A stretch of 64,000 nucleotides of DNA. It comes from Desulfurococcales archaeon. GTDB taxonomy: Archaea; Thermoproteota; Thermoprotei_A; Sulfolobales; Fervidicoccaceae. The stretch covers positions 62,001 to 126,000 of the forward strand of contig WYEQ01000035.1 of NCBI GenBank assembly GCA_009904015.1. Reading direction: 5' to 3'. Below are positions 25,300-34,334 of this stretch, piece after piece. The position numbers and the translations under genes are program-made. The notes under the pieces were generated by a model. The model was not told the DNA's origin and searched no databases. It was given only the letters and a program-made list of their open reading frames with translations. Position 1 is the first letter of the stretch; the number at the start of each line of letters is the position of its first letter.

Positions 25300-27204
25300 T
25301 TGGTAAGTAACAGCGACGTAATCGCTTACATAGCTAAGAAAGATGAACATGAAGAGTTAATCCCGAGGACTAAGGTCAAGGAATACGGAAACACTGCTCT
25401 TCAGCCAGTATTTTTTGATGATGAGCTTGGAAAAAGGCTTTTTTACAGCTGGGTTTGCAGAGCACTCGAGCTAGGAGTAAAGAGAATATCCAAATCATAC
25501 TTGCTTGGAGGATGCTCGTGGACCTTAAATGAAATAAGACTTGACATATACACTTTCAACGATTCAATAAATGATAGATTCATCAAAAATCTACTCGAAG
25601 AAACCACTAGGCTTTTATCGCAACAACTGAGAGCCGAGAAAGTCGAGAAAAACGATTTACTACAAATCCTAAAGGAGAAATCCGAGGTACTTATCTACGA
25701 AGTCGTTAAGGACAATGATAGCAGGGAGTTCATGATAGTGAAGGATGATGGAAACGTATCTGTTTGTCTAGATACCTGTGTTGAGCAAAGCTACGATGAG
25801 GCTGTGCTAGAGTATGTTAATCAAAGCATGGTTCATTGGAGAGGAGATGAGAAATCCTTTTTGCTGACTAGACTGCATATCAGGGCTTTTCCATCGAAGA
25901 AAGCCAAGGACAGCCAAGCTGAGTTAGAGAGGGAGTACAGCCTAAGAGACCACGTGATACTCGGAAGAGAGTTGGACTTGTTCTTGACAGACCCGTCTGT
26001 GGGCGCAGGCCTTATTCTCTGGGCCCCGAACGGGGCTATTGTTAGGAAATTAATGGAGGAGTTCGAGTACAAGCTACATCTGAGGCATGGATATCAGCCA
26101 GTCGTTACTCCCCATCTAGCTACTAGCGAGCTATTCGAGACCAGTGGGCATTTGTCTTACTATAGGGAAAACATGTATGTCTTTGACCATGATGGAAAAA
26201 CCCACGTTGTTAAGCCAATGAATTGCCCGTTCCACATACTTATATTTAAGAGAAAGAAGTGGAGCTACAAGGAGCTTCCTGTTAGGTACTTCGAGTTTGG
26301 AACAGTATACAGGTATGAGAGAGCGGGAACCCTGCATGGACTCACCAGGGTTAGGGGATTAACTCAGGATGACAGTCACATATTCCTGAGACCAGATCAA
26401 ATACAAGAAGAGATTGGTAGATTGCTGGATTTGCTTCGATTAATGTATTCTAGCTATGGAATCAACAACTACTCGTTCAAGCTTAGTCTGAGAGACCCTA
26501 ATAATCAATCAAAGTATATTGGAAGCGCGGAGCTGTGGGAGAAGGCCGAAAAAGCTCTTGAAGAAGCCTTAATTAATCATGGTATACCGTTCAAGAAAGA
26601 GTATGGGGAAGCAGCGTTCTACGGCCCGAAAATAGACATTTATCTGAAGGACTCGCTTGGAGATCGGAAGTGCTGCGGAACAATTCAGCTCGATTTCAAT
26701 TTGCCTGAGAGATTTAACATAACTTATGTTGACCAGGACAACAAGGAGAAGCGGGTGGTAATTATTCACAGGGCACTGATAGGTAGCATAGAACGATTTT
26801 TAGGTATACTGCTTGAGTATTACGCTGGCAGGTTGCCATTGTGGTTGGCGCCAGTACAGGTTGCTTTGCTACCGGTTGATGAGCATAGTGAGGAGCAGAG
26901 AAGCTATACTCTGAGGATGAGAGAGGAGCTTATCAATAATGGTATTAGGGCGGAGGCAATGATGGAGGGGAGGCTTCAGGCCAGAGTTAGAGAGGCTAGA
27001 AAACTAAGGATACCACTGATAGTGGTTATCGGAGAAAAGGAGCTCAGGACAGAAGAGTTCGAGGCTCAATGGATAAAATACGGTGTAGATGAGAAAGGGC
27101 GTTATAAGCCCGTAGAGGAAAAAATAACTGTTAGGGGAATAAGAGGGCTCGTGGAGTGGATTAAGGAGGAGGTAGGTAGAGAGACTCATGGAATCATCAA
27201 GTAA
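25300..27204 (+). CDS. thrS: Threonyl-tRNA synthetase with degenerate N-terminal editing-like domain
   Basis: A 634-aa class II synthetase. Motif 2 is in YRYERAGTLHGLTRVRGLTQ, motif 3 in IHRALIGSIERFLG, and the catalytic zinc ligands are the Cys of MNCPFH, the His of DDSHIF and the His of IHRAL. The anticodon domain is at the end. Residues about 35-180 can be aligned by length and position to the bacterial N2 editing domain, but the HxxxH pair is absent (KRLFYSWVCRALEL instead) and VCLDTCVEQS replaces DLCRGPH. The archaeal D-aminoacyl deacylase-like editing domain is also missing. TTG 25300 has GGAGG upstream. Confidence 0.92.
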   Translation: MVSNSDVIAYIAKKDEHEELIPRTKVKEYGNTALQPVFFDDELGKRLFYSWVCRALELGVKRISKSYLLGGCSWTLNEIRLDIYTFNDSINDRFIKNLLEETTRLLSQQLRAEKVEKNDLLQILKEKSEVLIYEVVKDNDSREFMIVKDDGNVSVCLDTCVEQSYDEAVLEYVNQSMVHWRGDEKSFLLTRLHIRAFPSKKAKDSQAELEREYSLRDHVILGRELDLFLTDPSVGAGLILWAPNGAIVRKLMEEFEYKLHLRHGYQPVVTPHLATSELFETSGHLSYYRENMYVFDHDGKTHVVKPMNCPFHILIFKRKKWSYKELPVRYFEFGTVYRYERAGTLHGLTRVRGLTQDDSHIFLRPDQIQEEIGRLLDLLRLMYSSYGINNYSFKLSLRDPNNQSKYIGSAELWEKAEKALEEALINHGIPFKKEYGEAAFYGPKIDIYLKDSLGDRKCCGTIQLDFNLPERFNITYVDQDNKEKRVVIIHRALIGSIERFLGILLEYYAGRLPLWLAPVQVALLPVDEHSEEQRSYTLRMREELINNGIRAEAMMEGRLQARVREARKLRIPLIVVIGEKELRTEEFEAQWIKYGVDEKGRYKPVEEKITVRGIRGLVEWIKEEVGRETHGIIK

Positions 27205-27967
27205 CAAGCAAGTAGCTAGTGGCGGCGAATGGTCTGGAGGCTATTCTTTAACAGATGTGCATGCTCATGCATATGAGTATTCCAGTGATGAGCTGGGACA
27301 AATAGAAAAAGAGGGCATTAGAATCATCAGTGTAGCCGAGGACCTGGAGTCATCATACATAAATATTTCTTTAAGTGAAAAGCATTATTGGATAAAACCC
27401 TGTGTAGGAGTTCATCCATGGAACGTTTCGAAAACTAGCGTCTCTCTTCTAAAGCAAATAGAAAAAATTGTTTCGAGAAACGAGATAGCATGTATAGGGG
27501 AGATAGGCCTAGACACAAAATTTGTGCCTCAATCAATAGATAGGCAAAGAGAATTCTTTGTAACGCAGCTAAAGATAGGCAAGGAGTACGGCGTTCCATT
27601 CAATCTGCATGCCGCTGGGACATGGACAGAAGTGTTTGATTTGCTAGTGAAAATGGATATCGATAGAGCCGTCTTCCACTGGTACACGGGGCCGATTGAT
27701 TTGCTAGAGAAGATAGGACAGCACGGGTATTACATATCCATTAATCCATCAATCAAGATACAGGAGAAACACCAGAGGGTTGCAGAAGAAGCTAGCTTAG
27801 ATATGATTCTCGTTGAGAGTGATGGGCCCTACACCTACCGTGGACTAAGGCTAAACTCCCTGATGATAAAAGAAACAATCAAGCTATTATCAAAATTAAA
27901 GAAGGTTGAGGAGCATTATTTGCTTGAGAAGCTAAATGTAAATACAACCAGAATTTTCCCTCGATAA
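27188..27967 (+). CDS. TatD-family metal-dependent hydrolase
   Basis: A 259-aa TIM-barrel hydrolase of the TatD DNase family. Metal ligands are visible in LTDVHAHAYEY, CIGEIGLDTK, FNLHAAG, AVFHWYTG and LVESDGPYTYRG. The first 20 residues are a non-conserved extension; the gene overlaps the end of thrS by 17 bases, so a shorter start inside is possible. Members cleave DNA 3' ends in vitro. It is followed closely by the metallophosphoesterase gene. Confidence 0.88.
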   Translation: MESSSNKQVASGGEWSGGYSLTDVHAHAYEYSSDELGQIEKEGIRIISVAEDLESSYINISLSEKHYWIKPCVGVHPWNVSKTSVSLLKQIEKIVSRNEIACIGEIGLDTKFVPQSIDRQREFFVTQLKIGKEYGVPFNLHAAGTWTEVFDLLVKMDIDRAVFHWYTGPIDLLEKIGQHGYYISINPSIKIQEKHQRVAEEASLDMILVESDGPYTYRGLRLNSLMIKETIKLLSKLKKVEEHYLLEKLNVNTTRIFPR

Positions 27968-27981
27968 CGAGGTGATTAATC

Positions 27982-28716
27982 GTAATAAAACTCATGGCTT
28001 TCTCTGATGTTCATTCACCTCTATACACAAATGAGGTCTTGGGATTAATAGAGAAGCACTGTGCAGTATCAGGCCCAGACATCATTGTCGTTGCGGGAGA
28101 CATTGTGGATAGAGGGAAGTGGCAAGCAGCTTCATATCTAGAGAGAATCAACGAGCTATGCAAACCATCGTACTTCATTGGTGTTTTCGGAAACGATGAT
28201 TTCCCCGAGATTAGAGAAAAAATCAAGGAGCTAACACCTAGTGTCAAATGGCTTGATGACGAAAACCTCGGCTTAACTCTGAAAAACCTTAGTTTCAGGA
28301 TACATGGTTCTACGGGGATTCTCGATGAACCTACTAATTGGCAGTCGAAAAACATTCCCAACATAAGGGAAATTTATCAAAAAAGACTAGATAACCTCAA
28401 GAGCTTTTGTGAACAATCCGAGAAGGATTCCATCAACATAGTGGTTATGCATTATCCACCAACCTATACAACAATGCTGGGTGAGCCTAGCTGGGCTTGG
28501 AAGCAAATGGGGTCGAGGAGAGCGGAGGAAATTTTGGTATCACTATGCAAACACGGGTACGTTTTTCATGGGCATGCTCATAATAGCAAAAGACTACAAC
28601 ACACCATCGGAGACATTACTTTTATAAATGTTGCTTATCCTGCAAGAAAAGATGTGTTTTTTACACTGATTAAGCCAAAGGTTAGCTTGGATAAATATTT
28701 GTTAAGGGATAAGTAA
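27982..28716 (+). CDS. Calcineurin-like metallophosphoesterase, probable GUA start
   Basis: A phosphoesterase with ligands in FSDVHSP, VVAGDIVDRG, FGNDDFPE, MHYPP and HGHAHNSKR. The first ATG (27994) would start in the middle of the conserved first strand. The frame continues upstream as V-I-K-L-M-A-F-S-D, the normal beginning of this fold, to a GTA at 27982. GGTGA (27971-27975) precedes this codon by exactly 6 bases, and is 18 bases from the ATG. No ATG, GTG or TTG lies between. With the GTA start the product is 244 aa. It overlaps gatC by one base (TAATG). The substrate is unknown. Confidence 0.88.
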   Translation, partial: VIKLMAFSDVHSPLYTNEVLGLIEKHCAVSGPDIIVVAGDIVDRGKWQAASYLERINELCKPSYFIGVFGNDDFPEIREKIKELTPSVKWLDDENLGLTLKNLSFRIHGSTGILDEPTNWQSKNIPNIREIYQKRLDNLKSFCEQSEKDSINIVVMHYPPTYTTMLGEPSWAWKQMGSRRAEEILVSLCKHGYVFHGHAHNSKRLQHTIGDITFINVAYPARKDVFFTLIKPKVSLDKYLLRDK

Positions 28717-29012
28717 TGAAGAAGATTGAATTCACCGATGATTTCATCAAGCATCTCGAATGGCTGGCGAGAATCGAGCTGGAGGATTCCGAGAAGAAGA
28801 GGTTAAAGGAGGAGCTCGCTCTTCTTCTGAGATATATAGATGATGTTCTGAGCATAGATGTTGAAGGCTACTCCCCCTACATTTATCCAAAGCCATCAAT
28901 GGAGCTACGCGAGGACATCCCTGTTAGCGACGAAGATGCATATAGCTATTTATCCAGATTAGCTCTCGAGGAGGGGTTTGTAAAAGGACCTGTGGTGATC
29001 AAGAAGAAATGA
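28716..29012 (+). CDS. gatC: Aspartyl/glutamyl-tRNA amidotransferase subunit C
   Basis: A 98-aa GatC, the linker that holds GatA and GatB together. Typical features are the start FTDDFIKHLEWLARIELED, LKEELALLLRYIDDVLSIDV, and the C-terminal REDIPVSDEDAYSYL, LEEGFVKGPVVI. The gene overlaps its neighbours at both ends (TAATG and ATGA-type junctions), forming gatCAB. Confidence 0.93.
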   Translation: MKKIEFTDDFIKHLEWLARIELEDSEKKRLKEELALLLRYIDDVLSIDVEGYSPYIYPKPSMELREDIPVSDEDAYSYLSRLALEEGFVKGPVVIKKK

Positions 29013-30442
29013 GAGCTGTTGATTTCCTCCTGAGCATTAAGCGAGGAGAAATAGATGATGTAAAGTTAATTGAGGGATTTCGTGAAAGGGTCATCGCTGA
29101 AGATGAAAAATACAATATTTTCATAACTTTAGCTGAGCCGGACGAAGCATTCCATAGGAAAAGGCTTCTCTCAGGCGTGCCTATTGCTGTTAAGGACAAC
29201 ATAGTCACCAAGAATCTTAGAACTACATGTGCATCCCAGGTTCTCGAAAACTTCGTGCCAAGCTACGACGCTACAGTGGTTGAGAGAATAAAAAGCGAGG
29301 GAGGGGTGATCGTCGGCAAAACCAACATGGACGAATTCGCTATGGGAGCTCTAGGCACGACAAGCTATTTCGGTCCAACGAGAAACCCGCTGAACCCATC
29401 ACTATCTCCAGGGGGAAGCAGCTCTGGGAGCGCAGCGGCCATATCCTCAGGACTAGTTCCAATGGCCTTGGGTAGCGATACGGGGGGAAGCATTAGGCTA
29501 CCAGCAGCTTGGACCGGTATTTATGGATTGAAGCCAACGTACGGGCTGGTGAGCAGATACGGGCTGGTATCCTATTCTGATAGCCTAGACCAAATCGGTC
29601 CCATGGCAAGCAGCATCTTTGATTTGGAGTTGTTATTCGGAGTTATAATGGGATGGGACGAGAAGGACCCCACAACATATGATAAGCATGTTCCAAGCGA
29701 GGTTTTCATTAAAAGAGCATTTATGAATCCGGATCCCCACATTATGAGAAACCTGAGGGTTGCTTTGCTCAAGGAACCACTTGTCCACGAGGATGCTGAC
29801 CAGAAGGTTGTGGATAGATTCATGGATTATGTCTCTGAGTTGGAGGCTTACGGGGCCGTTGTGGAGGAGGTCTCGATCCCTCTCGTGAATAAAGCTCCAC
29901 AGATATACTATGTAATCGCGTTTAGCGATGCAAGCAGCAATCTAGCTAGGTACTCAGGCCTGCTTTATGGTAAACGCGTTGTTGATGTTATTGATACTGA
30001 TTGGGATGAATACTACATGAGGAACAGGAAGCTGTTTGGATGGGAGGTCAAGAGGCGTATACTGCTGGGGTCATTCATACTTAGTGCTGGTTACTACGAG
30101 ATGTACTATGATCGTGCTCTCAGGGCGAGGGCGAAGCTTTACGATGAGCTTAACAAGGTGCTTGCGAAGTACGATGTCATCGCGACTCCGGGGTCAAACA
30201 TTCCTCCTCTGCCTCTTGATTTCGATGCGTCTGACCTCTCGAGGCTCAACGCTATTGATTCACTGCTTGTTATCGCTAACTTAGCTGGTCTCCCAGCAAT
30301 CGTTATTCCTCTGGAGGTGAGTACTAATACACCTATATCAATACAGCTTATCTCACAGAAGTGGTCTGAGGACATACTGTTCGAAATCGGGAAGTACATA
30401 GCTTTATACATATCAAAGCTGGAGAGGGAGCTGGAGGCATGA
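29009..30442 (+). CDS. gatA: Aspartyl/glutamyl-tRNA amidotransferase subunit A
   Basis: A 477-aa amidase that releases ammonia from glutamine for transamidation of mischarged tRNA. The catalytic triad is visible: Lys62 in IAVKDNI, the cis-Ser in SPGGSSSGSAAA (about 138) and the nucleophile Ser161 in GSDTGGSIRLPA. Length is normal. ATG at 29009 overlaps gatC by 4 bases and its stop overlaps gatB by 4. Confidence 0.95.
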   Translation: MRAVDFLLSIKRGEIDDVKLIEGFRERVIAEDEKYNIFITLAEPDEAFHRKRLLSGVPIAVKDNIVTKNLRTTCASQVLENFVPSYDATVVERIKSEGGVIVGKTNMDEFAMGALGTTSYFGPTRNPLNPSLSPGGSSSGSAAAISSGLVPMALGSDTGGSIRLPAAWTGIYGLKPTYGLVSRYGLVSYSDSLDQIGPMASSIFDLELLFGVIMGWDEKDPTTYDKHVPSEVFIKRAFMNPDPHIMRNLRVALLKEPLVHEDADQKVVDRFMDYVSELEAYGAVVEEVSIPLVNKAPQIYYVIAFSDASSNLARYSGLLYGKRVVDVIDTDWDEYYMRNRKLFGWEVKRRILLGSFILSAGYYEMYYDRALRARAKLYDELNKVLAKYDVIATPGSNIPPLPLDFDASDLSRLNAIDSLLVIANLAGLPAIVIPLEVSTNTPISIQLISQKWSEDILFEIGKYIALYISKLERELEA

Positions 30443-31872
30443 ACATAAAGATAGGGCTCGAGGTTCATGTTCAGCTAACAAGCTTGAAGACAAAGCTGTT
30501 CTGCAGTTGCTCAGCTGATTACAGAGGCAAGCCTCCCAATACCAACATCTGCCCAGTCTGCCTTGGAATGCCTGGAAGCCTCCCAAGGGTAAACAAGGAA
30601 GCTATTAAAAGCGCTATCAAGGTAGCCCTAGCGCTCAATAGCAATATCAACCAGGTCCTGGCGTGGGCTAGAAAACACTACTTCTACCCGGACCTACCGA
30701 AGGGATATCAAATTTCCCAGTATGATGGGAAGGGAGTAGCGACCTTTGCTAAAGGAGGATACATAAATATAAGAGTAAATGGCAAGAAGAAGAAAATCAA
30801 GATTAGAAGAATAAATATTGAGGAGGATCCCGCCAGAATAGTTTACCCAACAGGCGACGCGGAGACCTCTAGCTATATTCTCATTGACTATAACAGAAGC
30901 GGTATAGCTTTGCTTGAGATAGTAACGGAGCCTGACATGAACAGCCCCGAGGAAGTTAGGGCTTTCCTGGAGAAGCTGAGGTCAATACTCGAGCACCTGG
31001 AGGTAAGCGATTTATCTCTTGAGGGATCGATGAGAGCTGATGTAAACATAAGTGTTGGTGATGGAGAAAGGGTTGAGGTGAAAAACATCAGTGGGTTAAA
31101 GGATATCGAGCAGGCTATTAGGTACGAAGTAGCTAGGCAGATAGACGTTCTTGAGAAGGGAGGGAGAATCGAGAGAGAGACGAGGCACTGGGATTCAACT
31201 AGAAAAATAACAAAGCCAGCTAGAGTCAAGGAATACGAGGAGGACTACAGGTACATGCCTGACCCAAACCTGCCATTCTACATTATTCCTGACGAGCTAA
31301 TAGAGGAAGTAAGGAAAACATTACCAGAGCTACCGGAGGAGAGGGCAGCTAGATTCATAAATCAACACGGGTTATCAGAGTACCTCGCGCACGTCCTCGT
31401 ATCATCAAAAGCACTGGCTGATTACTACGAGAAAGTCGCCGAGCTCTCGGGTGTCAAGGGAGATAAAGTGGCTGGCCTTATAGTAACTGACCTTCTAGGC
31501 TGGATAGACAGCGAGGATTTAAGCAATATATCAAGGATAGTTCCTCCCGAGGATTTAGCAGAGGTGGTTAAGCTTCTGGAGAAAAACGAGATAACCATCA
31601 AGATGGCCAAGGAAATGATCCCCCTGCTGGTAAGGGGGGAGAAACCTAGACAAATAATAGAGAGGATGGGGTGGAGCGTCATCAGGAACCGCGCTGTGCT
31701 TGAAAAAATAGTTGATGATGTCCTAAAGGAGAATCCCCAAGTGCTTAAGGATATAGAGAGAAACCCAAGGGCGGTTCAGTTCATTATTGGTAAGGTTCTC
31801 GAAAAAACTGGTAAGAAGGGCGACCCAAAAATTATAGCTGAGATAGTGAGGGAAAAAATCAGGTTAAGCTAA
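30439..31872 (+). CDS. gatB: Aspartyl/glutamyl-tRNA amidotransferase subunit B
   Basis: A 477-aa subunit that binds and transamidates mischarged Asp-tRNA-Asn or Glu-tRNA-Gln. The N-terminus IGLEVHVQLTSLKTKLFCSC and the zinc-site cysteines in CSCSA and ICPVCLGMPG are seen, with YPDLPKGYQISQYD and a C-terminal YqeY-like tail (NRAVLEKIVDDVLKENPQV). As GatDE at 50.9-54.1 kb handles Gln-tRNA in archaea, this complex most likely makes Asn-tRNA-Asn. It converges with porB and their ends overlap by 4 bases. Confidence 0.95.
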   Translation: MNIKIGLEVHVQLTSLKTKLFCSCSADYRGKPPNTNICPVCLGMPGSLPRVNKEAIKSAIKVALALNSNINQVLAWARKHYFYPDLPKGYQISQYDGKGVATFAKGGYINIRVNGKKKKIKIRRINIEEDPARIVYPTGDAETSSYILIDYNRSGIALLEIVTEPDMNSPEEVRAFLEKLRSILEHLEVSDLSLEGSMRADVNISVGDGERVEVKNISGLKDIEQAIRYEVARQIDVLEKGGRIERETRHWDSTRKITKPARVKEYEEDYRYMPDPNLPFYIIPDELIEEVRKTLPELPEERAARFINQHGLSEYLAHVLVSSKALADYYEKVAELSGVKGDKVAGLIVTDLLGWIDSEDLSNISRIVPPEDLAEVVKLLEKNEITIKMAKEMIPLLVRGEKPRQIIERMGWSVIRNRAVLEKIVDDVLKENPQVLKDIERNPRAVQFIIGKVLEKTGKKGDPKIIAEIVREKIRLS

Positions 31873-32825
31873 GCTAGGGGGCCAATAACTTCTTTTCCAA
31901 CAGCCCTGTTTATTTCTTCGACCTTTCTGTTTATTCTCTCCTGAATATCGTTTATTTCTTCCTCTGTTAGGTGAGAGTATCGGCCCTGCAGCTTTAAGTA
32001 CTCCCTGACATGCTTGCGTTTGGGAACAGGCGTGGTTACCTCAAGCTTACCGTAGTTGTACTCAAGATTAACCCACACAGCTGTCTCGACAGCGAGCTTC
32101 GAGATTTTTATCCCAAGCTTGGGATCAAACCTCCAGCCCGTCGTGCACGCCATTAGAACATGGATTAGGCTTGGCCCATCAATTTGAAGTGCCTTAGCGA
32201 ACTTCTTATCCATATCGAGAAGGAATGCTGGGTTAGCTGTAGCGATGTATGGTACCTTGTGAGCTAGAGCTATTCCTATTATATCTTTCTTATCTCTCCA
32301 CTCGCCCCTCATAATTGTACCAACAGGCGTCGTCGTGGTCCAGGCCTTGTACGGCGTTGCCCCGCTCCTCTGGATACCAGTGTTCATGTAGGCCTCATTA
32401 TCATAGACGACATACAAAACGTTGTGCCCTCTCTCAAGCATACCGCTTAGGGCTTGTAATCCAATATCAAATGTGCCTCCATCCCCGCCTATCGCGATGA
32501 TGTTGATTTTCTTGTTTGGGTCAATCTTACCTTTTTCTTTGAGGACCTTAATGGCTGCCTCCACTCCACTCGCAACCGCAGCTGCGTTTTCAAACGCTAT
32601 GTGTATCCATGGAACCTTCCATGAAGTAAATGGGAAAAGCGAGGTTGAGACTTCGAGGCAACCAGTGGCATTAACAACAATCGTGTTAGGGCCGGCAACC
32701 TTTAACAAATTCCTAACTATAGTACCGGCGGTGCAGCCAGCGCAGAGGTTGTGTCCTCCAACGAAGTAATCCTCTCTTGGTAGGTCCCACACTGTTCTTG
32801 GAATCCTGATGTTAACTGTCAAGCT
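31869..32825 (-). CDS. porB: Pyruvate/2-oxoacid:ferredoxin oxidoreductase beta subunit
   Basis: A 318-aa thiamine-diphosphate subunit. HNLCAGCTAGTIVRNLL gives the CxxC part of the FeS site, VNATGCLEVSTSLFPFTSW fits POR beta, and the TPP-binding motif is AIGGDGGTFDIGLQALSGML with YDNEAYMNTGIQRSGATPYKAW. TTG 32825 is chosen because GAGGTG lies 6 bases upstream, inside the end of porA. It oxidises pyruvate (or another 2-oxo acid) to the acyl-CoA with ferredoxin as acceptor. Confidence 0.94.
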   Translation of the reverse strand, partial: SLTVNIRIPRTVWDLPREDYFVGGHNLCAGCTAGTIVRNLLKVAGPNTIVVNATGCLEVSTSLFPFTSWKVPWIHIAFENAAAVASGVEAAIKVLKEKGKIDPNKKINIIAIGGDGGTFDIGLQALSGMLERGHNVLYVVYDNEAYMNTGIQRSGATPYKAWTTTTPVGTIMRGEWRDKKDIIGIALAHKVPYIATANPAFLLDMDKKFAKALQIDGPSLIHVLMACTTGWRFDPKLGIKISKLAVETAVWVNLEYNYGKLEVTTPVPKRKHVREYLKLQGRYSHLTEEEINDIQERINRKVEEINRAVGKEVIGPLA

Positions 32826-34011
32826 CAACACCTCTCACTCCATAAAACAATGTATGTTTTGTGAAGCCAGGAGAATCCTTGTTTTTGTATACATGCAGAA
32901 TTACCTTGTATAGGTCTTCGTTAGTGATCGTTCTTTGGCCTATCCCAGCGACCACGCTCTTTATCTTAACTGGGCTTTGCAGATTAGTGTAAATCTCATT
33001 CGCAAGGGGACCTGCAACCCTGAGACCATAGCTAATGGCTTTATCAATAACCACAAGGACTTCCTTCCCGGCAAGAATTTTTTCTATTTCATCGATAGGT
33101 AACGGCCTGTACAGCCTTAGTCTTAAACCCCCGATTCTTAATCCATTGCTTCTGGCTTTATCAATAGCCAGCTTTAGCGAGCTCCATATGGAGCCGGTAA
33201 CCAGCAAGTCTATTTCGGAGTCTTCTGTTCTATATGTCTCGACAAGCCCGTTCTTCCTGCCGAACTTCTTGTAAAAATCTCTGTCTATAATCTCGGCTTT
33301 TCTCAAAGCGTTTTTCATGGCCTCAACCTGCTGGTACTTAAACTCGTAATAATAATCTGGGGATGCAAGGGTTCCTATGGCGACCGCCCCCTCCTCTATG
33401 TAACCCTTCCAGGTTTTGGGAGAAAACTCGATTACATCCTCGCTTGATTCAATAACTACTGGCTCGTATGTATGGCTCATCAAAAACCCATCGTAGGACA
33501 CTATTGTTGGTAGAAGTACTTCTCTATCCTCAGCTAGCCTATATGCCTGTATCACGGTATCATAGGCTTCCTGTGCGCTGGATACAAAATAGATTATCCA
33601 TCCTGTATCTCTGGCGTTCATTATGTCGCTGTGGTCATTCCAAATAGAGATTGGAGCTGATAATGCTCTTGTTGGGACAGCCATTACAACAGGCAGTCTA
33701 AGCCCGCTCGTGATGTGTAAGATTTCGTGCATCAGCTCTAGTCCTTGGCTGCTTGTGGCTGTGAATGTTCTTGCGCCAGCTATGCTTGCGCCAACAACCG
33801 CGCTGAGAGCACTATGCTCGCTTTCGACATGTATATATTGTGCCTTTACTTCCCCGTTGGCTACCATTTGTGCCAGTTCTTCAACGATTGTTGTCTGAGG
33901 AGTAATAGGGTAAGCTGCAATAACATCCACGTCAAGCTGCCCAACCGCTTTTGCTACAGCTTTATTGGATGATAAAGTCGCTAGGCTTTTGCTCTTGTAT
34001 ACTTGGGTCAT
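32812..34011 (-). CDS. porA: Pyruvate/2-oxoacid:ferredoxin oxidoreductase alpha subunit
   Basis: A 399-aa subunit with the POR alpha start LDVDVIAAYPITPQTTIVEELA, then HVESEHSALSAVVGASIAGAR, TATSSQGLELMHEIL, and the FLMSHTYEPV region before the C-terminal domain II (KEVLVVIDKAISYGLRV). ATG 34011 follows the GAGGTG that ends porD; earlier in-frame codons lie inside porD and are unlikely. Third gene of porG-porD-porA-porB. Confidence 0.94.
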   Translation of the reverse strand: MTQVYKSKSLATLSSNKAVAKAVGQLDVDVIAAYPITPQTTIVEELAQMVANGEVKAQYIHVESEHSALSAVVGASIAGARTFTATSSQGLELMHEILHITSGLRLPVVMAVPTRALSAPISIWNDHSDIMNARDTGWIIYFVSSAQEAYDTVIQAYRLAEDREVLLPTIVSYDGFLMSHTYEPVVIESSEDVIEFSPKTWKGYIEEGAVAIGTLASPDYYYEFKYQQVEAMKNALRKAEIIDRDFYKKFGRKNGLVETYRTEDSEIDLLVTGSIWSSLKLAIDKARSNGLRIGGLRLRLYRPLPIDEIEKILAGKEVLVVIDKAISYGLRVAGPLANEIYTNLQSPVKIKSVVAGIGQRTITNEDLYKVILHVYKNKDSPGFTKHTLFYGVRGVELDS

Positions 34012-34016
34012 GATAT

Positions 34017-34334
34017 CTACACCTCTGGGACCATTGTTATAGCCTTGACTGGGCATTCCTCGGCACAAATACCACAGCCCTTGCAGAAGTAGTAGTTAAT
34101 TTTGTAAGATACGTTGTATGTTTTGCCTGTTTTGGTCGTGTATTTCTCATCGCTTTCTACAATAGCCGCGTCGGGGCAGTAGAGAAAACAAAGCCTGCAT
34201 CTAATGCACTTTTCGTTATCTATAACTGGCTTTTCGAACCTCCACCCAGCCTTGCTTTCAGGAGTAATGTTTGGTCTCGATATACCCCCTATTGGTAGCT
34301 CATACCAGCTGGGCAAAGATTCACGCGATTTCAT
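34017..34334 (-). CDS. porD: Pyruvate/2-oxoacid:ferredoxin oxidoreductase delta (ferredoxin) subunit
   Basis: A 105-aa subunit with two [4Fe-4S] motifs, CIRCRLCFLYCPD and CKGCGICAEECPV, and the usual N-terminal GISRPN and WRFEKPVIDNEKC. ATG 34334 overlaps the end of porG by 14 bases and has GAGG 8-12 bases upstream; a longer form from 34388 would overlap porG far more. It passes electrons from the catalytic subunits to soluble ferredoxin. Confidence 0.92.
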   Translation of the reverse strand: MKSRESLPSWYELPIGGISRPNITPESKAGWRFEKPVIDNEKCIRCRLCFLYCPDAAIVESDEKYTTKTGKTYNVSYKINYYFCKGCGICAEECPVKAITMVPEV

